From: an uncultured Azospirillum sp.
GTDB lineage: Bacteria > Pseudomonadota > Alphaproteobacteria > RF32 > CAG-239
Length of the DNA stretch: 8,807 nucleotides
Direction of reading: 5' to 3'
Assembly (NCBI GenBank): GCA_902489675.1
Contig: CABUAP010000047.1
Coordinates: 1 to 8,807, forward strand
Shown piece after piece: positions 1 through 6,024 of the stretch. Every line of letters begins with the position of its first letter. The first letter of the stretch is position 1. The notes beneath the pieces are model-generated. The model was not told the origin of the DNA, did not search any database, and saw nothing but the letters and a program-made list of their open reading frames with translations. The translations under genes were made by a program, and so were the position numbers.

Positions 1-125
1 TAACCAAGGGATTGACCGCATATATAGACTTTAAGCCCAACGGCAAAACCTCCGAACTGCGGGCGACGGTCATCAAAAAAGGCAAAAATATTTCTGAAGT
101 TTGGAGTTATCAATGGCTGCCATAA
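1..125 (+). CDS. opgG: Glucans biosynthesis protein G, C-terminal fragment (5' end outside window)
   Basis: Only the last 40 codons are present, read in the frame starting at base 3 and ending at TAA 123-125. OpgG (MdoG) is a periplasmic protein needed to make osmoregulated periplasmic glucans, probably acting on the glucose backbone after OpgH has made and exported it. The fragment contains YIDFKPNG, a SELRATVIKKG strand and the ending SEVWSYQWLP. This pattern of a 'DF' strand, an 'ELRA' strand and a terminal 'SE-WSYQW-P' is typical of the C-terminal immunoglobulin-like domain of OpgG/OpgD proteins. The position just upstream of opgH supports the call. OpgD is the close alternative, but the operon position favours OpgG. 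The stop codon lies inside the start of the next gene, which suggests translational coupling. Confidence 0.85.
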   Translation, partial: TKGLTAYIDFKPNGKTSELRATVIKKGKNISEVWSYQWLP

Positions 126-517
126 AAATACTGGGCAAAGAAGACATTATTGCCGCCTATCTCCGCAGTTTGGGATTTGGCGGACAGGATTTGCCGAAAA
201 TTGTTAAAGCCGTGGCCGAATTGCTCGATTTTCAATCGGCCGATGGAGATGAACTGATTGACAAGATTGATGCCGTTTTGCTTAAAATCGCCCGCAAAAG
301 CTTTCCCGACAGCCCTTTGGAAGATGAGCAGCTGCTGGCGGAATTTAAGTTGTGCTTTCTTCTTTGCAACGGCGCTGCGCAATGTACGGTGCAAAGTATT
401 AGGAAACTGCGGCTGCCGACCGAGTTAACCCAAACTTTGCGCAATTGTTATATCGTTAACGCTCCCGCATACCACTATGCGGAAATGAAACCGCAGCAAA
501 TAGAAAGCTTCGGCTAG
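113..517 (+). CDS. Unrecognised 134-residue protein encoded between opgG and opgH
   Basis: I do not recognise this family. The start chosen is ATG 113, because GGAG at 103-106 sits 6 nt before it. A TTG at 101 is in frame but overlaps that ribosome site. The gene begins 13 nt before the end of opgG and stops 17 nt before opgH, so it is almost certainly co-transcribed and coupled with both. The product has no signal peptide or membrane segment and looks mostly helical (for example EDIIAAYLRSLGF, LPKIVKAVAELLDF and DELIDKIDAVLLKIARKSF), so it is probably cytoplasmic. Four cysteines lie at about residues 81, 85, 91 and 112, the first two spaced as CFLLC. A role in regulating or assembling the OpgH glucosyltransferase is a guess from position only. 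It being a real gene is well supported by the ribosome site, the overlaps and the uninterrupted frame. Confidence 0.75.
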   Translation: MAAIKILGKEDIIAAYLRSLGFGGQDLPKIVKAVAELLDFQSADGDELIDKIDAVLLKIARKSFPDSPLEDEQLLAEFKLCFLLCNGAAQCTVQSIRKLRLPTELTQTLRNCYIVNAPAYHYAEMKPQQIESFG

Positions 518-534
518 CGGAAAAGGAAGAAAAA

Positions 535-2586
535 ATGACGCCTCATTTCGTTTCTATCAGCCCGCGGAGAATCCGCCGCCGGCGTGTTAAAGTTTTCGGA
601 CTGATGTTTATCAGCACTCTTCTGGCAACATTGAAATGGATTACGGTTATCCCCAGCGACACATCGCTTGTCACCCGTTTTCTCATGATCGGATTATTTA
701 TTCTGACTTTCGCCTGGATTGCGCTTTTTTTCTGGTCCAGTATTTTCGGTTTTTTTGAACTGCTCGGCAAAAAAAACGTTCCAGGCGTTTTCTGGCCCGG
801 CAGCCAAACCCCGCTTTCGACCAAAACCGCAATTTTGATGCCGGTTTATAACGAATCACCGGTCAGTGTTTTCGCCAATCTGCTGGCGATGGCCAAAGAT
901 CTTGCCAAAACAGGACAAGCCGGCGCCTATGATATTTTTGTTTTAAGCGATACCACTAATCCTAAAGTATGGGTAGCGGAAGAACGCATCTGGCTTGAAG
1001 CAAAAAAACAAATGCCGCCGCAAATCAATCTTTATTATCGCCGGCGCCCGATCAACAGCGCCCGCAAAAGCGGCAATATCGAAGACTTTTGCAACAAATG
1101 GGGAACTCTTTATGATTTTATGATTGTGCTTGATGCCGACAGCTTATTGGCCGGCGAAACCATGGTCAGGATGTCGCAGCTGATGGAAGCCAACCCCGGC
1201 GCCGGCATTATCCAAGCGCCGCCGATGTGCATCAATCGTCATTCTTTATTTGCACGAATACAACAATTTGCCGGCAAAGTATATGGTCCGATTGTTTCCG
1301 CCGGTTTGGCTTACTGGCAGGTGGGCGACAGCAACTATTGGGGACATAATGCCATTATCAGGGTCAAGGCTTTTATGGAATGTTGCAAATTGCCGGTTCT
1401 AAAAGGGCGTGCACCCTTCGGCGGTCATATTCTCAGCCACGATTTTGTGGAAGCCGCTTTGATCCGCCGCGGCGGCTGGTCAGCCTGGCTGCTGCCGGAA
1501 TTGAAGGGCAGCTATGAAGAATGCCCGCCGTCAATGATTGATTTTGCCATGCGCGACCGGCGTTGGTGCCAGGGCAATATGCAGCATATGAAGGTGTTGG
1601 TTTCCAAAGGCCTGCATCCGGTCAGCCGCATCCATTTTACCATCGGCATTATGTCTTATTTGTCCTCGCCGTTATGGCTGTGCTTTTTGCTGGTTGGGCT
1701 GGCAGTGGCTCTCGGCCGCAATATTTTTCAACCCGAATATTTCCCGAGTTATTACACTTTATTTCCAACATGGCCGATCTTTGACAAATTCGGCACCATC
1801 AGCCTGTTTGTGCTGTCCATGTTTATGCTGATTTTTCCCAAATTTCTCGGTTTGATCATCTATTTGAGCCAAAACAAATTTAAGAACATCGGCGGCTTTT
1901 TCGGCGCGGTTAAAAGCGTGCTGGCCGAAATTGTTTTCAGCGTGCTGTCGGCGCCGATCATGATGATGTTTCAAAGCAAATTTGTCTTTGATATTTTTGC
2001 CGGGATTGATGCCGGCTGGAACACTCAGAACCGTGACGAAACAGGGACATCGTTGCGCGAAGCCTGGGAACGTCACCGCTGGCACACGATTTTGGGCATT
2101 GCGACAACTGTCATCGTATGGAAATATGCACACAGCCTGTTTTGGTGGATGTTGCCGATTACCGTCGGATTGATGCTTTCGATCCCGATTTCGATGTTTT
2201 CCTCCCGCGAAAAAAACGGTATTGCGGCAAGAAAGCATAAATATTTCATTATTCCCGAAGAAATTGACGTGCCGGAAATTTTGACCGAAGCGTTGGCGTT
2301 CAAAAAACAACTGGCGCCTTGGAACGAGCAAAAATTCGGGGTAGAAAGCGTGGTTGACGACAATTTGCTCAATGCGCTGCATATTTTAATGCTGCCGGTC
2401 AACGGCCCGGCACCGGAATTTGGTACCAAAGCGCTGGAAACGGCCAAAATCAAGTTGGAAAATTATATTAACCACGGTCTGCCGCCGGAATTGAGCCGGG
2501 AAGAAGAAATTGCTTTGCTTTACAGTCCGGATGTGTTAAAAAAAGCCAATCTGATGAAACAACTGGAAAACTGCAATGAACTCTAA
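535..2586 (+). CDS. opgH: Glucans biosynthesis glucosyltransferase H
   Basis: Inner-membrane family 2 glycosyltransferase that polymerises glucose from UDP-glucose into the beta-linked backbone of osmoregulated periplasmic glucans and is thought to pass it through the membrane. The 683-residue protein has two N-terminal membrane segments (about residues 20-36 and 46-74) and then a cytoplasmic catalytic domain. Visible motifs are MPVYNE (102-107), VLSDTT (136-141), the metal- and nucleotide-binding DAD (200-202), SHD (301-303) with the likely catalytic Asp, and RDRRWCQGN (340-348), which corresponds to the QxxRW motif. The following KGLHPVSR...MSYLSSPLW is characteristic of OpgH, and several more membrane helices lie between about 365 and 560. 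AAGGAAG at 523-529 is the ribosome site. E. coli OpgH is about 847 residues with a long cytoplasmic N-terminus; that extension is absent here. Confidence 0.96.
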   Translation: MTPHFVSISPRRIRRRRVKVFGLMFISTLLATLKWITVIPSDTSLVTRFLMIGLFILTFAWIALFFWSSIFGFFELLGKKNVPGVFWPGSQTPLSTKTAILMPVYNESPVSVFANLLAMAKDLAKTGQAGAYDIFVLSDTTNPKVWVAEERIWLEAKKQMPPQINLYYRRRPINSARKSGNIEDFCNKWGTLYDFMIVLDADSLLAGETMVRMSQLMEANPGAGIIQAPPMCINRHSLFARIQQFAGKVYGPIVSAGLAYWQVGDSNYWGHNAIIRVKAFMECCKLPVLKGRAPFGGHILSHDFVEAALIRRGGWSAWLLPELKGSYEECPPSMIDFAMRDRRWCQGNMQHMKVLVSKGLHPVSRIHFTIGIMSYLSSPLWLCFLLVGLAVALGRNIFQPEYFPSYYTLFPTWPIFDKFGTISLFVLSMFMLIFPKFLGLIIYLSQNKFKNIGGFFGAVKSVLAEIVFSVLSAPIMMMFQSKFVFDIFAGIDAGWNTQNRDETGTSLREAWERHRWHTILGIATTVIVWKYAHSLFWWMLPITVGLMLSIPISMFSSREKNGIAARKHKYFIIPEEIDVPEILTEALAFKKQLAPWNEQKFGVESVVDDNLLNALHILMLPVNGPAPEFGTKALETAKIKLENYINHGLPPELSREEEIALLYSPDVLKKANLMKQLENCNEL

Positions 2587-3109
2587 ATTAATAAACATTA
2601 CGGCCGCGATTGCAATTATCGCCATTGCCGCTACCGCATTGGCTTATCTGGCCCGGCATAAAGAGCTGCCGGCGCCGGCAAAGGAACAGGCCGATAAAAT
2701 CGTGGTCAAAAAAGCAGAAAGAAAACTGTTCTTATTTAAAGACGGCAAACAACTAAGAGAATACGGCATTGCCTTGGGCTTTGCGCCCGAAGGCGACAAG
2801 CTGCAGGAAGGCGACGGCAAAACGCCGGAAGGTGTGTATCATATTTCCGGCCGCAATCCGAACAGCCGCTTTCATCTGTCGCTGAGAGTGTCTTATCCCG
2901 ATGCCAAAGACCGGAAAGAAGCAGCCGAAAAAGGCGTATCTCCCGGCGGGGATATTATGGTTCACGGCTTGCCGAACAAGGCGCCCTTCTTAGGCAGCGC
3001 CCACCGTCTGCGCGACTGGACGGCCGGCTGTATCGCGGTTACCAATGAGGAAATTGAAGAAATCTGGTCGATGGTTGCCGACGGCACGACAATTGAAATT
3101 TTGCCTTAA
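2576..3109 (+). CDS. L,D-transpeptidase family protein (YkuD domain), membrane-anchored or exported
   Basis: Predicted YkuD-fold cysteine transpeptidase acting on peptidoglycan in the periplasm. Such enzymes make 3-3 cross-links, attach proteins to the wall, or (YafK/DpaA type) cut such attachments; which of these applies cannot be read from the sequence. Residues 8-25 form a hydrophobic signal or anchor. The YkuD domain spans about 41-176 and includes KAERKLFLFKDGK, GDGKTPEGVY, MVHGLP with His130 and the active-site segment DWTAGCIAVTNEEIEEIW with Cys152. The 'DWT-GCIA-TN-E--E-W' form resembles the YafK-like branch more than the ErfK branch, which has SHGC(I/V)R. The ATG overlaps the end of opgH by 11 nt and has only a modest upstream GGA, so translation is probably coupled to opgH. 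A T-run lies shortly after the stop, but no clean terminator hairpin was found. Confidence 0.9.
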   Translation: MNSKLINITAAIAIIAIAATALAYLARHKELPAPAKEQADKIVVKKAERKLFLFKDGKQLREYGIALGFAPEGDKLQEGDGKTPEGVYHISGRNPNSRFHLSLRVSYPDAKDRKEAAEKGVSPGGDIMVHGLPNKAPFLGSAHRLRDWTAGCIAVTNEEIEEIWSMVADGTTIEILP

Positions 3110-3145
3110 ATGACTGATTTCGTCCTTTTTTTGCATTAAAGACTA

Positions 3146-3174
3146 TTGACAAGCATGGCATCAACCTGTAGCAT
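3146..3174 (+). promoter_or_regulatory. Predicted sigma70-type promoter for the CNNM/CorC gene
   Basis: A perfect -35 hexamer TTGACA (3146-3151) is followed by a 17-nt spacer and a -10 candidate TAGCAT (3169-3174, 4 of 6 consensus bases). Transcription would begin near 3181, giving a leader of about 37 nt before the ATG at 3218. It sits in the 108-nt gap after the opg-transpeptidase block, where a new transcription unit would be expected to start. Start-site mapping would confirm it. Confidence 0.5.
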
Positions 3175-3217
3175 ACCCCGATGTTAAAATAAAATGAGGT
3201 TCCAAAATTAACCAATC

Positions 3218-4552
3218 ATGAGTCCCGTATACGTTTACGTTTTTAATCTGGCCCTGGTTTTGCTGCTGGTGTTTGCCAATGCTTTTTTTGTTGTATCCGA
3301 ATTTGCTATCGTTAAAATCCGCCGCACCAAACTGGAAGAACTGGCACACTTCGGCAATAAACGGGCAAAAATCGCACTTAAAATTACCGAAAATCTTAAT
3401 ACTTATCTGAGCGCTATCCAGCTCGGCATTACTTTGGCCTCGCTCGGACTCGGCTGGATCGGCGAACCGGCGGTTTCTCATTTGCTGGAAGATTTGTTCG
3501 GCAGTTACTTTGCCGACAACAAAGTTTTGCTGCATTCAATCAGCTTTGGCGTCGCGTTCGGGTTCATTACGCTCTTACACGTCGTGCTGGGGGAACTGGT
3601 ACCAAAATCATTGGCTATTCAGAACACCGAAACTTATGCTTTGCTGATTGCCAAACCGCTCTATGTCTTCAAACATATTTTTTCACCTTTTATTTGGGTA
3701 TTTGACAAAGTAACCGCCGGCATTTTGTATCTGATGGGCGTTCAGCAGTCCAACGAAACAGACGACGCCCACTCGGAAGAAGAAATCAAACTGATTATCG
3801 ATGCTTCCAAAAAAGGCGGCGTTATTGATGATACCGAAGGCGAAATCATTCAAAACGCCATTGATTTTTCCGAAATCTATGCGCATGAAATCATGATCCC
3901 CCGGCAAGATATGAAATGCCTGTACCAAAATTATACTTTTGCCGAAGCCATGGACTTTGTCAAAAAGCATAATCATACCCGTTTTCCGCTCTGCAACAAA
4001 GATAAAGACCATATTACCGGGATGTTGCACATCCGCGATCTGCTGGAATATGAGGGCGATGAAAACGACAAAGATATTCTGACCAAACTTGCACGGAAAA
4101 TCTTGTTTGTACCGGAAAATAAATCTATTTCCGAAATTTTGCATCAGATGATGCTGCGCCACGTTCATTTGGCAATTGTGGTTGACGAATACGGCGGAAC
4201 CGCAGGTCTGCTCTCAATGGAAGATATTTTGGAAGAGCTGGTCGGCGATATTATGGACGAACATGACGATATCACCGATGAACCGATTAAAAAAATTGAT
4301 GATAAAATTTGCGAATTTGACGGCGTGGTACTGGTGGAAGATGCTTTTGACAGTATGAACCTGCCCGAATGCGAACACGAGGAAAGCACCATGGGCGGAT
4401 ATGTGTTCGGGCTGCTCGGCCGACTGCCGAAAATCGGTGACAAAGTCGAAGACGTCTACTGCGAATATGAGGTGATCGGGGTTGACAATATGCGCATCAC
4501 CCGGATTAAGGCAAAAATTAAACCGGCACCGGCTCCAGATGATGAAAATTAA
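3218..4552 (+). CDS. CNNM/CorC-HlyC family membrane transporter (DUF21, CBS pair, CorC_HlyC domains)
   Basis: Inner-membrane protein of the hemolysin/CorC family, related to eukaryotic CNNM proteins. Members are linked to magnesium, cobalt or sodium movement, and the old 'hemolysin' name is mostly historical. The 444-residue architecture is complete. The CNNM/DUF21 transmembrane domain spans about 1-180, with AIQLGITLASLGLGWIGEP (66-84) and the conserved GELVPKSLA (125-133). A CBS pair spans about 215-340, with MIPR (226-229) and VVDEYGGTAGLLSMEDILEELVGDI (321-345). The C-terminal CorC_HlyC domain spans about 355-435, with TMGGYVFGLLGRLPKIGD. The ATG at 3218 gives the usual family N-terminus. 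No Shine-Dalgarno lies at normal distance: GAGG at 3196-3199 is 18 nt upstream, so initiation may be weak or structure-dependent. The transported ion cannot be deduced. Confidence 0.93.
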   Translation: MSPVYVYVFNLALVLLLVFANAFFVVSEFAIVKIRRTKLEELAHFGNKRAKIALKITENLNTYLSAIQLGITLASLGLGWIGEPAVSHLLEDLFGSYFADNKVLLHSISFGVAFGFITLLHVVLGELVPKSLAIQNTETYALLIAKPLYVFKHIFSPFIWVFDKVTAGILYLMGVQQSNETDDAHSEEEIKLIIDASKKGGVIDDTEGEIIQNAIDFSEIYAHEIMIPRQDMKCLYQNYTFAEAMDFVKKHNHTRFPLCNKDKDHITGMLHIRDLLEYEGDENDKDILTKLARKILFVPENKSISEILHQMMLRHVHLAIVVDEYGGTAGLLSMEDILEELVGDIMDEHDDITDEPIKKIDDKICEFDGVVLVEDAFDSMNLPECEHEESTMGGYVFGLLGRLPKIGDKVEDVYCEYEVIGVDNMRITRIKAKIKPAPAPDDEN

Positions 4553-4913
4553 GACTTTTATTTTTGCCGCAACCGCAATGTTGTTTTTGAACGCAGCATC
4601 GGCACGGGCGAATTGCATGGATCTGCCGCAGCAAAGTGCGCGACAAGCTCTCCAAATCCTGAAAAATCAGATTATGGTGGCCGAATATTGTGAAAAATGC
4701 CTGAGCCCCATCCATCGGCTGATCGGTGTACGGTCAACCGGCATTGTTTGCGCCGGAGAGGACATTTGCCGCATCCTTATCAACGGCGAAGAAGTGAATG
4801 CTTCTCACCTTTTTGCCGAAAATGTCGACGGACGAGAAGAAAACATCGGTTATGCTGTCGGTTGTCCCGATGCGCTTCTTTATAATCCGCGTTATCTTAA
4901 CTTTGATAAATAA
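4539..4913 (+). CDS. Small exported six-cysteine protein of unknown function
   Basis: I do not recognise the family. The likely start is ATG 4539 or the next codon ATG 4542. Both lie inside the end of the upstream transporter gene, so the two genes are probably translationally coupled, and no strong ribosome site is visible. An earlier in-frame ATG at 4482 would add residues ahead of an obvious signal peptide and is rejected. The 124-residue precursor starts MMKIKTF, has a hydrophobic core (FIFAATAMLFLNAA) and an A-R-A cleavage site before Asn25. The mature part of about 100 residues has six cysteines (about 26, 51, 54, 71, 77 and 109), including one CxxC (CEKC), so three disulfides in the periplasm are plausible. 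A partner or accessory role for the transporter is inferred only from gene overlap. Confidence 0.75.
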   Translation: MMKIKTFIFAATAMLFLNAASARANCMDLPQQSARQALQILKNQIMVAEYCEKCLSPIHRLIGVRSTGIVCAGEDICRILINGEEVNASHLFAENVDGREENIGYAVGCPDALLYNPRYLNFDK

Positions 4914-4918
4914 AGTCA

Positions 4919-4947
4919 TTGTTATTTGGCAGAAATGATTATATAAA
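4919..4947 (+). promoter_or_regulatory. Predicted sigma70-type promoter for the DUF1189-like gene
   Basis: TTGTTA (4919-4924, 4 of 6 bases of the -35 consensus) and TATAAA (4942-4947, 5 of 6 of the -10 consensus) are separated by 17 nt. Transcription would begin near 4954, just ahead of the ribosome site AGGA (4971-4974). The 69-nt gap before the gene is markedly AT-rich, as expected of a promoter. Confidence 0.5.
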
Positions 4948-4982
4948 AGAATAAATTTAATTAATTATACAGGATACAAAGA

Positions 4983-5732
4983 ATGAACGTAATACTCAAT
5001 TATATTGCCCGCGGACAAGGACTGGGCATCAAATATCTGCTGTTGTTCTCACTGATTGTCACCGTATTTTTCTCGGTTACCATAAAACAGGCCGGCGATG
5101 ACACTTTTGTTCCCGCCGCTCAGGAAGCTGCCGATGAATTTCTGCCGATCAGAATTGAAAACGGGGTTGTTACCGAGCCGAAAGACACCGTAAAAATCCA
5201 TTCTTTCAATTTGGGCGATGATGATCAGGACGATGCCGACTGGTTCAATCTCAAAATGGATACGACGGTTGATTATATGAATACCGCCGGACTGAAACAG
5301 GGGATTTATTTGACCAAACGCGCCATATATGCCGTCAACAACGATCAAACCAGAGTCTACAATCTTGAAAATTCCGCATATTTTCCTAAAAAAGATTATA
5401 CGGACACATTTCGCTCCATCCTTAACTGGACGATCGTCGGTTTGGGCATATTCGGATTTTTTGCCTTTTTCATTTTTTATTTTATTGCGGTTATTTTTTA
5501 CGCAACCTGCTCTTATGTTATTTCTGCCATTTTCCGCAAACAATATAACTTTGATTTGAGAATGCGGCTGAGTACACTTGCTTTTATCGCTACCAATATT
5601 GTGTTTACGGTTTTGGGCTGGTTCGGTTTTAGCAGCAGTCTGATCTTTTTGTTGGCGGTACTGGCTTTGGAAGCCCTGGTGATCAAGGATCTGCCTTCGC
5701 AAGAACAACAGCCGGCTCCGGATGCAAAATAA
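4983..5732 (+). CDS. Integral membrane protein, DUF1189-like, unknown function
   Basis: The 249-residue protein has one N-terminal membrane helix (about 18-36), a periplasmic or extracytoplasmic loop of about 110 residues, then three or four closely packed helices: WTIVGLGIFGFFAFFIFYF and the adjoining IAVIFYATCSYVISAIF, then LSTLAFIATNIVFTVLGWFGF and LIFLLAVLALEALVI. The loop begins with DEFLPIRIENGVVTEP. That motif together with this topology resembles the DUF1189 membrane proteins, but the assignment is from memory of the pattern and is uncertain. The tail is polar and rich in Gln and Pro. Start choice is firm: ATG 4983 follows AGGA at 4971-4974 with 8 nt spacing. It seems to form its own transcription unit, ending at the hairpin terminator near 5791. 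No enzymatic motif was seen. Confidence 0.8.
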   Translation: MNVILNYIARGQGLGIKYLLLFSLIVTVFFSVTIKQAGDDTFVPAAQEAADEFLPIRIENGVVTEPKDTVKIHSFNLGDDDQDDADWFNLKMDTTVDYMNTAGLKQGIYLTKRAIYAVNNDQTRVYNLENSAYFPKKDYTDTFRSILNWTIVGLGIFGFFAFFIFYFIAVIFYATCSYVISAIFRKQYNFDLRMRLSTLAFIATNIVFTVLGWFGFSSSLIFLLAVLALEALVIKDLPSQEQQPAPDAK

Positions 5733-5733
5733 A

Positions 5734-5783
5734 CTTAAGTATGTGTCATGTCCTAAAAACCGTGTCTGACACAGTGTTTTAAG
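5734..5783. repeat. Intergenic nested dyad (REP-like hairpin candidate)
   Basis: TGTGTCA (5742-5748) and TGACACA (5767-5773) form a perfect 7-bp inverted repeat. The right half is itself part of a tighter palindrome, GTGTC-T-GACAC (5762-5772). CTTAA (5734-5738) and TTAAG (5779-5783) can extend the outer stem imperfectly. There is no T-run directly after it, and a proper terminator follows downstream, so it is not needed for termination. GTGTC/GACAC palindromes of this kind are common in REP-type intergenic repeats, but only one copy is in this window. Confidence 0.4.
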
Positions 5784-5790
5784 AGCCCTT

Positions 5791-5825
5791 AAAATCCCCG
5801 CTTATTTATAAACGGGGATTTTTTA
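5791..5825 (+). terminator. Rho-independent terminator after the DUF1189-like gene
   Basis: AAAATCCCCG (5791-5800) pairs with CGGGGATTTT (5813-5822) across a 12-nt AT-rich loop, followed by further T residues. The CCCCG/CGGGG core plus T6 tract on the + strand is a standard intrinsic terminator. The A4 run on the left flank could give weaker termination on the other strand. Confidence 0.85.
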
Positions 5826-5947
5826 GCTGTTTCCGTCTGTCGACACCGCTAATTTTAGACATATTTTTTACCTTCCGCCCACAATATATGGAAAAAGAAA
5901 CAAACGTCCAAACCGCAATAAAACCTATTTTTTTGATTTGAAAGCGG

Positions 5948-5976
5948 TTTACAAATTAAAATCAATATGTTAAAAT
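5948..5976 (+). promoter_or_regulatory. Strong predicted promoter (extended -10) for the cysteine hydrolase gene
   Basis: TTTACA (5948-5953, 5 of 6) and TAAAAT (5971-5976, 5 of 6) are spaced by 17 nt, with an extended -10 TG at 5968-5969 placed one base before the hexamer. Transcription would start near 5983, giving a leader of about 40 nt. GCGGTTT (5944-5950), overlapping the -35 element, is the reverse complement of AAACCGC (5910-5916), so a regulator-binding dyad is possible but weakly supported. This is the best promoter in the window. Confidence 0.65.
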
Positions 5977-6024
5977 TGGACAAAAGGAGACAAATATCCG
6001 ATTAATAAAAAGGTGGTGAGCAAA

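Noticed and set aside
101..112. TTG at 101 as start of the ORF between opgG and opgH
   Set aside because: It overlaps the GGAG ribosome site (103-106) that is correctly spaced for ATG 113, and no ribosome site precedes TTG.
1759..2382. Long open frame on the minus strand opposite opgH (207 codons)
   Set aside because: It lies fully antisense to a well-supported opgH; the translation is His/Gln/Asn-rich with no recognisable domain, typical of a shadow frame.
5049..5708. Minus-strand open frame of 219 codons opposite the DUF1189-like gene
   Set aside because: The + strand frame has a promoter, ribosome site and coherent membrane topology; the minus frame has no ribosome site and odd composition.
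5888..5941. 17-codon ORF starting ATG 5888
   Set aside because: No Shine-Dalgarno precedes it and it runs into the -35 region of the next gene's promoter.
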